DNA of 61,739 bases from a virus (IMGVR_UViG_3300027851_000030:1-61739); one strand, 5' to 3'. Shown: positions 1 to 8,086, numbered from the stretch's first letter. A program made the numbers and translations. Notes: generated by a model not told the origin, from the letters alone.

Positions 1-37
1 CTGTTGTTTTATGTAAATCGGAAACGGGGTAGCGAAA

Positions 38-934
38 ATGAATGTACTTAGTTTGTTTGACGGAATTAGTTGTGGGCGCGTTGCTTTCCAAAAAGCAGGC
101 GTCGATATTGATCGTTATTTTGCAAGCGAAATTAACGAAGATTCGATGTTGGTTGCAAATAGCAATTATCCGGATACGGTTCAACTAGGAAACGTTGTAG
201 AACTTGACAACGTGGCGCTATCTAAGCTGCCCAAGATTGATTTTCTAATTGGTGGTTCGCCATGTCAAGATTTATCAAAGGCCAAGTCGGATCGTAAAGG
301 ATTGGACGGCACGAAGTCAATCCTTTTTTATCAGTATGTTCGAATCTTAAAATGGATCCAAGCGAACAATAATCCTTCGGTTCAGTTTTTATTGGAAAAC
401 GTCGTGGCAGATAAAGAGACGATTAAGATAATGACCGAAGAACTTGGCGCCGTTGCGCCCACTATGATTGATAGCGTTTGGTTCGTTCCACAACGTCGCA
501 AGCGTTTGTACTGGACGAATATCAACGATGGTGTCATTCCTTTGCCAGAACCAAAGGATACGGCGTTGTGTGACATTTTGTATGATGATTCTTATCGTAA
601 CTTCAAGGATCCACGAATTGAAAATAGTAAAACATTTACCAAGAATTATGTCAAATGGGACATCAGTGGGAAGAGGCATTATTCACAAGAAGACCGTGCC
701 TATTATCTTGACGGTACGATGTGCACCATGATGAAGCAACAACCATTGAGTAAATTGAATATCTATCTGGGTGGCGATCTGTATCGCAGATGCCATCCAA
801 TCGAAGGCGAACGCCTACAGGGGTTGCCGGATAACTACACAAGTTGTATCAAGTCTGATAATAAACGGCTTGGGCTTTGTGGCGATGGTTGGACTGTAGA
901 TGTAATTGCGTATATTTTATCGTTCGCGAAATAG
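38..934 (+). CDS. DNA (cytosine-5) methyltransferase
   Basis: Transfers a methyl group from S-adenosylmethionine to C5 of cytosine in DNA, most likely protecting phage DNA against host restriction. The 298 residues show the family's motifs in order: LSLFDGISCG (4-13, SAM binding), GGSPCQDLS (72-80) with catalytic Cys76, ENV (120-122), QRRKRLYW (152-159) and a C-terminal GERLQGLP block. The region between motifs VIII and IX, where target recognition lies, is short. No restriction endonuclease is adjacent, so it looks like an orphan enzyme. A GGGG run lies about 10 nt before the ATG, as for the next two genes. It heads the rightward early block. Methyltransferase identity is certain; target sequence unknown. 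Confidence 0.95.
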   Translation: MNVLSLFDGISCGRVAFQKAGVDIDRYFASEINEDSMLVANSNYPDTVQLGNVVELDNVALSKLPKIDFLIGGSPCQDLSKAKSDRKGLDGTKSILFYQYVRILKWIQANNNPSVQFLLENVVADKETIKIMTEELGAVAPTMIDSVWFVPQRRKRLYWTNINDGVIPLPEPKDTALCDILYDDSYRNFKDPRIENSKTFTKNYVKWDISGKRHYSQEDRAYYLDGTMCTMMKQQPLSKLNIYLGGDLYRRCHPIEGERLQGLPDNYTSCIKSDNKRLGLCGDGWTVDVIAYILSFAK

Positions 935-949
935 AAAATGGGGTATCAA

Positions 950-1417
950 ATGAGATTATTTGAGAAAGTGTCTTTGTATCAAGCCGAAAAGGATGGATTA
1001 ACCGAAGAGGAATGGTCGGAGATTAAGTTTCCGGTCAGATCAACATTACATAGCGCGGGGTATGATTTCTTTTGTCCCCGCGAAATTCATATCAATCCGG
1101 GCAAAACGGAAGTTGTTCCAAGTGGTATCCGTGCCGTTATGAATGATGACGAGGTTTTATTCCTTTATATTCGTAGCAGTTTAGGAATTAAGAAGAATAT
1201 TCGGTTGTCTAATAGCGTTGGTGTGACTGATGCCGACTACTCTAATGCAGATAACGAAGGGCATATCCATATCGCATTACATAATGATAGCGATAAGGCA
1301 GTGTTTATCAAACGTGGCGAACGGATCATGCAGGGTGTATTTCAGAAGTATCTGATTACCGATAATGATAAGACGAGTGAAGTCCGTAAAGGTGGAATTG
1401 GATCAACGGGGGTTTAA
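950..1417 (+). CDS. dut: dUTPase
   Basis: Hydrolyses dUTP to dUMP and pyrophosphate, keeping uracil out of phage DNA and feeding dTMP synthesis. The five trimeric dUTPase motifs are visible in order: HSAGYDFF, IRSSLGIK, the GVTDADY block, GERIMQGVF and the glycine-rich C-terminal arm GGIGSTGV. The third motif carries a small insertion between DADY and the following IHIAL strand. I chose the ATG at 950, because a GGGG run lies about 7 nt before it, matching the spacing of the neighbours; an in-frame ATG at 938 would add four residues. It follows the methyltransferase by 15 nt and belongs to the same nucleotide-handling early cluster. Confidence 0.93.
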   Translation: MRLFEKVSLYQAEKDGLTEEEWSEIKFPVRSTLHSAGYDFFCPREIHINPGKTEVVPSGIRAVMNDDEVLFLYIRSSLGIKKNIRLSNSVGVTDADYSNADNEGHIHIALHNDSDKAVFIKRGERIMQGVFQKYLITDNDKTSEVRKGGIGSTGV

Positions 1418-1419
1418 AC

Positions 1420-1971
1420 ATGTCAACGATTCTTGGATTCAAACAGAATGATGTAATCTATATGGTTAGCGATACCCAAGCAACGCGTGGGGCGCGTCCA
1501 GAAAAATTAGACAGTGGTGATTCGAAGATTATTAAGATTGGCGATATGTTGATTGGTCTCGTTGGGTCGTTACAATCCATACAACGGTTGCGATACGATG
1601 AGGAATTGCCGGAATGGATTTCATCGTTAAACAAGTTGGGCAAAGCCCAAGTGAAAAAGATGTTGTTTGGTGATTTACCTTTTATATTAAAGGAAATCCT
1701 TGATGATTGCGATTGTGAAGGTCAAGTAATATTGGTTGGCTATAAAGGGTTATTAGTTGTATATGATCCAGTCTATTCGCCGGCGTTGATTACGGAAGAT
1801 ATGGTTTCGGTCGGGAGTGGATCTTCGTATGCCGAAGGGTTCATGTATGGCAAACGCAAAGAATTGACCGATCCAACCAAAGTACCATCTATTCTTAAAG
1901 AAGCAATTCAATGTGCTGCGAAGTTTGATATTTACACAAGTGGATTAACGAAGGTGTATGAAACGAGGTAG
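1420..1971 (+). CDS. Proteasome/HslV-fold (Ntn hydrolase-like) protein
   Basis: The 183 residues line up by eye with HslV and proteasome beta subunits: an N-terminal strand after the initiator Met, VSDTQATRG (16-24, cf. GDGQATLG of HslV), a Lys in SKIIKI (36), GLVGS, VGSGSSYAEGFMYG and a C-terminal IYTSGLTKVYE resembling the HslV end. In HslV, Thr1 exposed by Met removal is the nucleophile; here the aligned residue is Ser2, followed by Thr3. Asp18 and Lys36 fit the catalytic Asp17 and Lys33. No HslU-like ATPase is near. Role unknown: it could degrade a host protein, process a phage protein, or be a non-catalytic ring. Starts 2 nt after the dUTPase stop with a GGGGG run upstream. Confidence 0.7.
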   Translation: MSTILGFKQNDVIYMVSDTQATRGARPEKLDSGDSKIIKIGDMLIGLVGSLQSIQRLRYDEELPEWISSLNKLGKAQVKKMLFGDLPFILKEILDDCDCEGQVILVGYKGLLVVYDPVYSPALITEDMVSVGSGSSYAEGFMYGKRKELTDPTKVPSILKEAIQCAAKFDIYTSGLTKVYETR

Positions 1972-1973
1972 GT

Positions 1974-3095
1974 ATGGAAAATAAAATAATTGTTTTATGC
2001 GGTATGAGTTCGTCGGGGAAAGATACCCTACAATGGAAAATCGCAAGGGTGTTGGGTTGTGAGGTCATCGTATCCACAACCACGCGCCCCAAGCGACCAT
2101 CAGAGATTGATGGCAGGGCGTATCATTTCAAGGATAACGAAACGTTTTTGAAAATGATTGAGAATAACGAATTGATCGAACATCGCGACTATCATACGTT
2201 GGTCGGTGGTATTCCGGCAACATGGTATTATGGATGTGCATTTAAAGACATCCCAGACGCACCATGTGTCATTGTGTTAGATCCTATTGGACTGCGTGGG
2301 TTTGTTGAACACTACGGCGATCGTGTCGTATCGTTCTTTATTGATTCACCGGAAGAAGTACGGAGATTCCGTGCGCAACAACGTCCGGGGTTTGATCAGA
2401 TTGAATGGGATCGACGTCAACAAGACGATTCAAAAGTGTTTGACTTTGATTTCATTTATGGTGAAGTTGATTATGTTTTGTACAACGGCAAGAATACGAC
2501 GTTGGACGAATTGACCACGGACTTTGTGGCTTGTTTAGTGGATCCAAAAGAAGAATCCGTAGTACGAAGTAACCTATCGTTAGTTCACTTTGCCATCAAG
2601 CATTACAAGCTGGAATTTTTAGATGAATACGACGACGTTTACCAAGTGGGTTGCATCGGGTTGATCAATGCTGTTCGATCCTTTGATAAGGAACGTGGGT
2701 TGAAGTTTTCGACTTACGCCATCATGTGTATTCGCAATCAAATCATTGCCACTTACCGGACGTTGAAACAACGTTTAGATCTGTTGGCAGATGCGATTCA
2801 ATTAGACGCGCCATTGCATTGCGATACGACCGATACCTTGTTAGATGCCATACCGGATGAACGGTATGATGCAAGGATAGAGTTTTACAAGAACTGCGCG
2901 AAAGACGCAGCACAAACCATCATCTTCCAGATTGATGATGATACGATTCGCGATTGGGCAATCGGACACTTTTATGAGAATAAAAGTTATCGTGCCTTAG
3001 CCAAAGAAAGTGGATGTTCGCATGAACGGATCCGTAAAATGGTTTTGGCGGCAATCCGTGATACAAAAATGGCAAAAGAGATTCTTAGTAGTTGA
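1974..3095 (+). CDS. Guanylate kinase fused to a sigma-70-like factor
   Basis: A two-domain protein of 373 residues. Residues 1-185 are a guanylate kinase (ATP + GMP to ADP + GDP): P-loop GMSSSGKDT (10-18), GMP-binding STTTRPKR (34-41) followed by IDGRAYHF, NELIEHRDYH, and an Arg-rich lid near 148-165. From about 197 to the end it is a sigma-70-like factor: region 2 (SLVHFAIKHY, DVYQVGCIGLINAVRSFD, FSTYAIMCIRNQI) and a region 4 helix-turn-helix (YRALAKESGCSHERIRKMV). One continuous frame joins the two, with no stop or internal start signal at the junction. It presumably binds host RNA polymerase; a link between GMP/GDP levels and transcription is speculation. A dyad ATAAAA-N6-TTTTAT overlaps its first codons. 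Confidence 0.88.
   Translation: MENKIIVLCGMSSSGKDTLQWKIARVLGCEVIVSTTTRPKRPSEIDGRAYHFKDNETFLKMIENNELIEHRDYHTLVGGIPATWYYGCAFKDIPDAPCVIVLDPIGLRGFVEHYGDRVVSFFIDSPEEVRRFRAQQRPGFDQIEWDRRQQDDSKVFDFDFIYGEVDYVLYNGKNTTLDELTTDFVACLVDPKEESVVRSNLSLVHFAIKHYKLEFLDEYDDVYQVGCIGLINAVRSFDKERGLKFSTYAIMCIRNQIIATYRTLKQRLDLLADAIQLDAPLHCDTTDTLLDAIPDERYDARIEFYKNCAKDAAQTIIFQIDDDTIRDWAIGHFYENKSYRALAKESGCSHERIRKMVLAAIRDTKMAKEILSS
1981..1998 (+). promoter_or_regulatory. Dyad site ATAAAA-N6-TTTTAT, copy 1
   Basis: Exact match to the 18-bp dyad found nine times in the window. This copy lies 7 nt inside the guanylate kinase-sigma gene, so a bound protein could block or slow its transcription. Function is inferred only from repetition and symmetry. 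Confidence 0.55.
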
Positions 3096-3120
3096 CATAA
3101 TCCCTACATTATGATATAAT
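3092..3120 (+). promoter_or_regulatory. Consensus sigma-70/sigma-A promoter for the integrase
   Basis: TTGACA at 3092-3097 and TATAAT at 3115-3120 with a 17-nt spacer, a perfect match to the housekeeping promoter. The -35 box overlaps the TGA stop of the kinase-sigma gene, and the integrase start lies 25 nt after the -10 box. It should allow host polymerase to express the integrase independently of the upstream early genes. Confidence 0.9.
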
Positions 3121-3144
3121 ACCTACATAAACAAGGAGGTAGTT

Positions 3145-4029
3145 ATGTTAGAAATCAACCAGAAACAAATCGCGTTATTTGTAAAGAAACTGAATAATGA
3201 TAAGGTATCGCCGAATACGGTCGAATACTATGAACGTAGTGTGCGTAAGTTGGCAGAGTTTGTTGACAAACCGTTGACGGAAGTTACGAAGGAAGATTTC
3301 ATTTACTACAAATCGTACTTGCATGATCATGGCGTTTCAGATAGTTCGATGAACACCTATATCACGGCCATCAAAGTTTTCTATGAGTTTCTGATGAAGA
3401 CGTTGAAAGTGGCTTTGGATGAAAATCCTGCCGATAAGGAATTGGTTAAAGTCGGTCGGCGTTATACGGATTTTCTACAAGACGACGAAGTAGAACGGAT
3501 CATCCAAGCTGCGCGTTCGGCGTTCGACCGGGCGTTCGTAATGGGGTTAGCATCCACCGGCATGCGTTTTAGCGAATTGGCGCATGTGCGTTATGAAGAC
3601 ATCGAACGATTTGAAGAAGATGGGAATGTATGGGGCAAGGTTCGTGTTATCGGCAAGGGTAACAAAGAAATGATGAAGTTCATTCCTCCAATGACGATGG
3701 CAGAGTTTGATCGTTATTTCAACTTTGAACGTCCCGAAAGTAAACTTGACTATCTTTTAGTAAGTAGAGAAGGAACGGAATTGGACAATTATTCCATGAA
3801 CCGTAAACTTCAAAGTTTAGCGCGCAAAGCAGGGATTAAAAACCCGGAACGCGTTCACAACCATTTGTTCAGACATTCGTTTGCGACCAATGCGTTGCGC
3901 AACGGGGTTGACATCCGTTTGATTCAAGATTTACTTGGTCATTCCGATATTTCAACCACACAACGCTATGCACATACCGATGATCGTATGATTATTGAAG
4001 CAACAAAACTGAACAAAATGTTTCAGTAG
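3145..4029 (+). CDS. int: Tyrosine recombinase (integrase, XerC/D type)
   Basis: Site-specific recombinase that cuts and rejoins DNA through a phosphotyrosine link. N-terminal SAM-like core-binding domain at about 1-90, catalytic domain after that, with Arg141 (GMRFSEL), Lys171 (IGKGNKE), His240 and Arg243 (HLFR), His265 (LLGHSD) and Tyr275 (QRYAH) all present, so it should be active. 294 residues is normal for the Xer-like group. AGGAGG stands 5 nt before the ATG, and a perfect host promoter precedes it. It may drive lysogenic integration or resolve genome multimers; a typical arm-binding N-domain of lambda-type integrases is not obvious. No repressor gene is next to it. Confidence 0.93.
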   Translation: MLEINQKQIALFVKKLNNDKVSPNTVEYYERSVRKLAEFVDKPLTEVTKEDFIYYKSYLHDHGVSDSSMNTYITAIKVFYEFLMKTLKVALDENPADKELVKVGRRYTDFLQDDEVERIIQAARSAFDRAFVMGLASTGMRFSELAHVRYEDIERFEEDGNVWGKVRVIGKGNKEMMKFIPPMTMAEFDRYFNFERPESKLDYLLVSREGTELDNYSMNRKLQSLARKAGIKNPERVHNHLFRHSFATNALRNGVDIRLIQDLLGHSDISTTQRYAHTDDRMIIEATKLNKMFQ

Positions 4030-4040
4030 GAGGACAAAAT

Positions 4041-4340
4041 ATGACACGAAGACAAAAGAAGCAATTCAAATATATTGCAAAGTTATGTAATATGGGGTAT
4101 AACGACTTGCTTTTACAAGTAATTACTATGCACGATGTGTCTAACGCACCGTTGAAAGAGGTGGCTGATTACTTGATCTGCACCACATTCCCTATGCGTA
4201 TGAAAAAGGCTTACTCAGAATTATTTGATACTGACTTTATTGACGTATTAAATTTAGACTTTGACTTTGTTATCACGGAATTGTACCATAAGGATCCGGC
4301 GAAGTATTGGCGACAATACAAGTACGTCAAAACGCTATGA
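4041..4340 (+). CDS. Small protein of unknown function
   Basis: 99 residues, mixed helical character, basic N-terminus (TRRQKKQFKY) and three Tyr-rich C-terminal stretches. AGGAGG lies 6 nt before the ATG at 4041, right after the integrase stop, so it is translated from the integrase transcript. Its stop overlaps the next start as ATGA. No family recognised; being just downstream of int it might be a directionality or accessory factor, but nothing in the sequence proves that. Confidence 0.75.
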   Translation: MTRRQKKQFKYIAKLCNMGYNDLLLQVITMHDVSNAPLKEVADYLICTTFPMRMKKAYSELFDTDFIDVLNLDFDFVITELYHKDPAKYWRQYKYVKTL

Positions 4341-4540
4341 ACATCTATATCGTAGAGATCATGTGCGCGACCGGATATAAGATTTCGGATGTGTGCTATA
4401 CAAGCGAACGCGAGGCTGATGCTTTCGTCAATCGTCAAATTGGAGATCAGAACGCAATTGGAAATGATTCCAAAGGTATTATCGCCGCAGATGGAACAAT
4501 CTACCGTGTCCGTCCGTTATTATTAAAAAATAGTGTGTAG
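4337..4540 (+). CDS. Small protein of unknown function
   Basis: 67 residues starting at the ATG that overlaps the previous stop (ATGA), a usual sign of translational coupling. The sequence alternates short strands and has a helix-like SEREADAFVNRQIG segment, compatible with a small alpha/beta fold. The stop codon lies inside the first bases of the repeated 91-bp element at 4534-4624. No family recognised. Confidence 0.65.
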   Translation: MNIYIVEIMCATGYKISDVCYTSEREADAFVNRQIGDQNAIGNDSKGIIAADGTIYRVRPLLLKNSV

Positions 4541-4624
4541 GACGTGCGTAAATCTTGGTAGGTATAAATACCCTACCTAACGTCAAACGTCGCTTGTACA
4601 TTCGTACAGAAAGCCACAAACAAC
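4534..4624 (+). repeat. 91-bp repeated noncoding element, copy 1
   Basis: Aligns without gaps to elements at 13942-14032 (-) and 35597-35688 (-). Shared features: GTAGGAC, then GTAAAT, exactly 30 nt later CAAA(C/T), then 27 nt ending in AAGC and an AACA block. This copy contains two hairpins: GGTAGGTAT/ATACC(C)TACC at about 4558-4577 and TGTAC/GTACA at about 4594-4607. It directly follows a stop codon and ends 19 nt before a small gene. It may be an RNA leader, a promoter-enhancer for a phage transcription factor, or a recombination site. Confidence 0.65.
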
Positions 4625-4643
4625 TTTAAGGGGGTTAATCACC

Positions 4644-4793
4644 ATGAAAATGAAACCTAAATTAACGAGAACTGGCATGTCACAACGAGAACTGACGACG
4701 TATCATAACTGGACAAAGAAATCGGGTCACGTCTTCAAGAACCGGAAAAAATATGATCGGAAACGAAAGGCTGTTGACACCGAACGATTTTAA
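4644..4793 (+). CDS. Very basic 49-residue protein
   Basis: Short gene with AAGGGGG 9 nt before the ATG at 4644. Of 49 residues about 15 are Lys or Arg, with KNRKKYDRKRK near the C-terminus, so it may bind nucleic acid. It is preceded by the 91-bp repeat and its own last 20 nt carry the -35 box of the next promoter. No family recognised. It is too short for coding statistics, but the ribosome site and clean spacing to both neighbours favour a real gene. Confidence 0.6.
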   Translation: MKMKPKLTRTGMSQRELTTYHNWTKKSGHVFKNRKKYDRKRKAVDTERF

Positions 4794-4802
4794 GTGTATA
4801 AT
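4774..4802 (+). promoter_or_regulatory. Consensus sigma-70/sigma-A promoter
   Basis: TTGACA at 4774-4779 and TATAAT at 4797-4802, 17-nt spacer. The -35 box lies inside the 3' end of the 49-residue gene. Transcription would begin just before the GAGGAGG site of the gene at 4820, giving a very short leader. It is the likely main promoter for the recombination and replication genes downstream. Confidence 0.9.
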
Positions 4803-4819
4803 GTGTGAGGAGGAAATAA

Positions 4820-5083
4820 ATGAAACTTACCACATCTAAGTCTACGCAACTTACCATTGATATTCAAGTTGCAAAGCAATTATTTCAGAATTTGAGACAT
4901 TATTTTGAAGATGAAGTAGTCCCCGATGGCGAAACGGACGATGAAACACCGTTTTGCATTGCCCTTGGTATTCTTGAAGGCAAGAACCCAAGTGATTTAG
5001 CGATCTACTTGGATCCTAGAGGAAAAGCCGAAAGTGATGCAGAAGACGACGAATTATTAGAAGACGCAGTGTTTACGGATTAA
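4820..5083 (+). CDS. Acidic small protein of unknown function
   Basis: 87 residues, strongly acidic at the C-terminus (AESDAEDDELLEDAVFTD) with a DGETDDETPF patch in the middle. GAGGAGG stands 5-6 nt before the ATG and the gene is the first after a perfect host promoter, so it should be made early and strongly. It precedes the Sak4-like recombination ATPase by 21 nt. Acidity suggests DNA mimicry or a partner of a DNA-binding protein, but that is inference. Confidence 0.7.
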   Translation: MKLTTSKSTQLTIDIQVAKQLFQNLRHYFEDEVVPDGETDDETPFCIALGILEGKNPSDLAIYLDPRGKAESDAEDDELLEDAVFTD

Positions 5084-5104
5084 AAACGGAGGAACAAGAA
5101 AAAC

Positions 5105-6106
5105 ATGAGTGTAGTATTAAAAAAGGCGGCTAGATCGCGGGCATTTCTAAAGATTGGATTATCTGGTGCATCTGGATCTGGCAAAACGTTATCTGCGTTA
5201 TTGTTAGCCTATGGCATGATCAAAGAAGAAAATCCCAAGTGGACGGACGAAGAGATTTGGAATAAAATTGCCGTCATTGATACCGAAAACGGATCGGGCA
5301 GTTTGTATGTAGGACGTAAAATCCATGGGGTTACAATTGGGGAATACAATTCGATCGATATTGAACCTCCCTTTACACCGGAAAAGTATACGGATGGCAT
5401 TGATATTTGCGAAGATGCAGGGCTGTTAGCCATTGTCATTGATAGTTTAAGCCACGCTTGGACTGGTGAGGGTGGGTTGTTAGATCAACAGGGCGCTGCC
5501 GCGAAACGTTCCGGCAACAGCTACACGGCGTGGAGAGATATTACGCCGAAGCACAATCGGTTGGTCGATAGAATGTTGCAAAGTCATTTGCACGTTATCG
5601 TTACGACCCGCGCTAAAACCGAATACGTCCAAGAAAAAGACGGCAACGGCAAGACGACCGTTCGTAAGATCGGGTTGGCACCTATTTTCCGCGAAGGTCT
5701 TGAATTTGAATTCACGACATTCCTTGAAATTGACAGTGACCATACGGCGTTTGGCGCCAAAGACCGTACAGGATTGTTCGATCAACAATCGTTCATCATC
5801 GAACCGAAACATGGACGTCAATTGCAGAAATGGCGTTTGCAAGCACCAGAATCCACTGTTGAAAAAACAGTCGCCGTCCGTAAGGCAAGTGAAGTCGAAT
5901 TTGATATTCCTGCGTTGCAACAAAAAGCGTTGGGATTATGCAAGTTAGCGTCTGGCGTATCCAAAGAAGTCCGTGACCAAGCCGTTGGGTTGGTCGTCAA
6001 ACACGCGCCGCAATCCGGTGGAAACCCGTTGTCGGTTACAGATCCAGAAGCATTAACGAATTTAATCAAGGAACTTGAAGAAATCGTTCCCCAAAAAGGA
6101 GAGTAA
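5105..6106 (+). CDS. RecA-like ATPase, Sak4-type recombination protein
   Basis: AAA/RecA-fold ATPase likely to act with the neighbouring SSB in single-strand annealing or strand exchange. LKIGLSGASGSGKT (16-29) is the Walker A region and LAIVIDSLSHAW (about 102-113) the Walker B region, with an Arg-rich TTRAKTEYV sensor-like segment and C-terminal helices. 333 residues is usual for the phage AAA_24/Sak4 group. The gene is followed 3 nt later by ssb, the arrangement commonly seen for Sak4 proteins. The assignment to Sak4 rather than another RecA-fold ATPase rests on size, motifs and context. Confidence 0.85.
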   Translation: MSVVLKKAARSRAFLKIGLSGASGSGKTLSALLLAYGMIKEENPKWTDEEIWNKIAVIDTENGSGSLYVGRKIHGVTIGEYNSIDIEPPFTPEKYTDGIDICEDAGLLAIVIDSLSHAWTGEGGLLDQQGAAAKRSGNSYTAWRDITPKHNRLVDRMLQSHLHVIVTTRAKTEYVQEKDGNGKTTVRKIGLAPIFREGLEFEFTTFLEIDSDHTAFGAKDRTGLFDQQSFIIEPKHGRQLQKWRLQAPESTVEKTVAVRKASEVEFDIPALQQKALGLCKLASGVSKEVRDQAVGLVVKHAPQSGGNPLSVTDPEALTNLIKELEEIVPQKGE

Positions 6107-6109
6107 AAC

Positions 6110-6583
6110 ATGGGACTAAATAACAGTTGTTCATTCATCGGTCGGTTAACTGCCGACCCCGAAATCCGCAAAGCTGGCGAATCGGAAGTATGTAACTTTT
6201 CGATCGCTATCAACGAATATGCAGGCAAGGATAAGGACGACATCGTTACTTTCCTTAACTTTGCTGCATGGAATCATTCGGCAAACTATCTTGGCAAGTA
6301 CGCCAAAAAAGGCGATCTGATTATTGTCAGTGCCCGCGCCCGTGTTGAAAAATACGAAAAAGACGGACATACGGTAACATCTACAAAGTTCTTGGTTGAT
6401 GAAGTTAAAGCCATTACCACCAGTGGAAACGCCGGTAGTGCGCCGGATCATTCGGCAAAACCGACCACACGCGCACAATCGAAACCGTCCAATCAACCGG
6501 CGGCGTTGGCACCTTCCGACGAGGGTGATTCGACTAATACTGGGCCTTTGTTAGACATCAATAGTGACGACTTGCCGTTCTAA
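6110..6583 (+). CDS. ssb: Single-stranded DNA-binding protein
   Basis: OB-fold protein covering single-stranded DNA during replication and recombination. The N-terminal 110 residues carry the SSB signature: NNSCSFIGRLTADPEIR, CNFSIAINEY, FLNFAAWNHSANYLGKYAKKGDLI, VEVKAI-like strand. A Ser/Pro/Ala-rich linker follows and the end is the acidic tip DDLPF, the peptide through which SSBs recruit partners. 157 residues is typical. Starts 3 nt after the Sak4-like gene and its stop touches the next start. Confidence 0.95.
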   Translation: MGLNNSCSFIGRLTADPEIRKAGESEVCNFSIAINEYAGKDKDDIVTFLNFAAWNHSANYLGKYAKKGDLIIVSARARVEKYEKDGHTVTSTKFLVDEVKAITTSGNAGSAPDHSAKPTTRAQSKPSNQPAALAPSDEGDSTNTGPLLDINSDDLPF

Positions 6584-7390
6584 ATGGCAACGGGCAAGAA
6601 CACATGGTCATATAGCCGTGTCAGTCTGTTTGAATCTTGCCCATGGTTGTATTATCTCAAATACGTTAAAAAAATAAAGGATCAACCCAATGTGTTTTCT
6701 CAATATGGCAAGTTCTGCCATGAAATCTTTGAGCGATACGCAAAGGGCGAGATTGCCATCTTCGAAATGGCGTCTATTTACGAGGAGGGTTACGCGAACA
6801 ACGTAACCCTTCCGTTTCCTGTTATGCCTTTTTTGAAAACGCCGTTAGATGAGAAATACTTCATGGAAGGGCTAAGTTTCTTTCAGAACTTCGCAGGGTT
6901 TACCGAACCGACCAAAGAAGTTGAAAAGAAGTTTGAAATTGATATTGAGCATAATGGCAAGGAGATTCGATTTACCGGAATCATTGACCGTCTTGCGATG
7001 CAGGGCGACGATTTGATGATCTATGATTACAAGAGTAAGAGTGGCTTTAAATCTAAGAAAGAAAAGAACGAGTATTTTAGACAATTGTATTTATATTCGT
7101 TATATATTAAGAAAGAGTATGGCAAGTATCCGACCAAGATAAACCTACATCTATTCCGTAAGGACGATATGGTTGAAGAAATCTTCGATGAATCCAAGTT
7201 GGAAGAGGCGATCGTTTGGTTGTTTGATGTCATTGAACGCATCGAATCGGCAGAAGAATATCCAATGTCCGTGGATCTTGCGCGCAACCAGTCGGACGAA
7301 AAGAATAAGCGTTTCTTTTGTAGGGAAATCTGTTCGGCAATGCCATTTGATTGCATGTATCGCGAACAGGAATTGATGACGAAGTATTAG
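6584..7390 (+). CDS. PD-(D/E)XK nuclease, RecB/Cas4-like with iron-sulfur cysteines
   Basis: Exonuclease-type protein for DNA end processing. SYSRVSLFESCPWLYYLKY near the N-terminus is the usual opening of RecB/AddB/Cas4-like nucleases; the core is FTGIIDRL followed by IYDYKSKSG, providing the catalytic Asp and DxK, and a conserved QLYLYSLYI helix. Cys19 plus the C-terminal cysteines in FFCREICSAMPFDC fit the 4Fe-4S clip of AddB and Cas4. It abuts ssb with no gap, so it probably works with Sak4 and SSB in recombination. No CRISPR array is present. Confidence 0.85.
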   Translation: MATGKNTWSYSRVSLFESCPWLYYLKYVKKIKDQPNVFSQYGKFCHEIFERYAKGEIAIFEMASIYEEGYANNVTLPFPVMPFLKTPLDEKYFMEGLSFFQNFAGFTEPTKEVEKKFEIDIEHNGKEIRFTGIIDRLAMQGDDLMIYDYKSKSGFKSKKEKNEYFRQLYLYSLYIKKEYGKYPTKINLHLFRKDDMVEEIFDESKLEEAIVWLFDVIERIESAEEYPMSVDLARNQSDEKNKRFFCREICSAMPFDCMYREQELMTKY

Positions 7391-7399
7391 GAGGAGCAT

Positions 7400-8056
7400 A
7401 TGGTCAAGCGGATTGATTTAACCGGACAAAAATTTGGCAAACTTACAGCTATTAAATATCTACATTCTGATAAGAATGGCAATGCAATATGGCTATGCGA
7501 TTGTGATTGTGGTGGTCACAAAGAAGTTACTACGTGTGACTTGAGAAGAAGTTGGGTTAGAAGTTGTGGTTGTTTATTATATGACACTTTTGTTACACAC
7601 GGCCTGAGACAATCAAGGTTGTATCAAACCTACGATAATATGAGGAAAAGATGTTATGCGCATAGTTGCAAAGAATATCACAACTATGGTGGTCGTGGAA
7701 TTAAAATATGCGATGAATGGTTGGATCGCAAAAACTTTTTTGACTGGGCTGCGAACAACGGCTACGAGAATGATTTGACTATTGACAGAATTGATACGGA
7801 CGGTGATTACAGTCCGAATAATTGCAGATGGGTAACTCTTACTGTGCAAAACAATAACCGAAGAAATAATAGAATCATTGTTTTTGGTAATCAAAAATAT
7901 ACTGTGGCAGATTTTTGCCGACATTTTAATGTTGAGTATTGGTATGTACATAAAAAATTGTCTCTTGGATATACGCCAGAAAAAATTGTTGATGCTATAT
8001 TGTCTGGCGAGTTTGATAGGCGGCGAAGAAGTCCAAAACCTGCCAAACAAAAATGA
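7400..8056 (+). CDS. HNH/AP2-type homing endonuclease, free-standing
   Basis: 218 residues of the phage family that starts with GQKFGKLTAIKY, has a Cys-rich WLCDCDCGG and SCGCL pair, then RLYQTYDNMRKRCY, YGGRGIKICDEW, and LTIDRIDTDGDYSPNNCRWVT, an HNH-like catalytic block. Such genes are mobile and cut intronless or vacant alleles. AT-richer than its neighbours and with less regular codon use, it stands between the nuclease and primase-helicase genes with its own AGGAGG site, so it looks inserted. No intron signs were found around it. The C-terminus is basic and probably binds DNA. Confidence 0.8.
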   Translation: MVKRIDLTGQKFGKLTAIKYLHSDKNGNAIWLCDCDCGGHKEVTTCDLRRSWVRSCGCLLYDTFVTHGLRQSRLYQTYDNMRKRCYAHSCKEYHNYGGRGIKICDEWLDRKNFFDWAANNGYENDLTIDRIDTDGDYSPNNCRWVTLTVQNNNRRNNRIIVFGNQKYTVADFCRHFNVEYWYVHKKLSLGYTPEKIVDAILSGEFDRRRRSPKPAKQK

Positions 8057-8086
8057 AATAGGTGTTTAATTTGAAAGAGGTGCGTC

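Noticed and set aside
6584-7390. Cas4 of a CRISPR system
   Set aside because: No other cas gene and no array; context with Sak4 and SSB favours a recombination nuclease.
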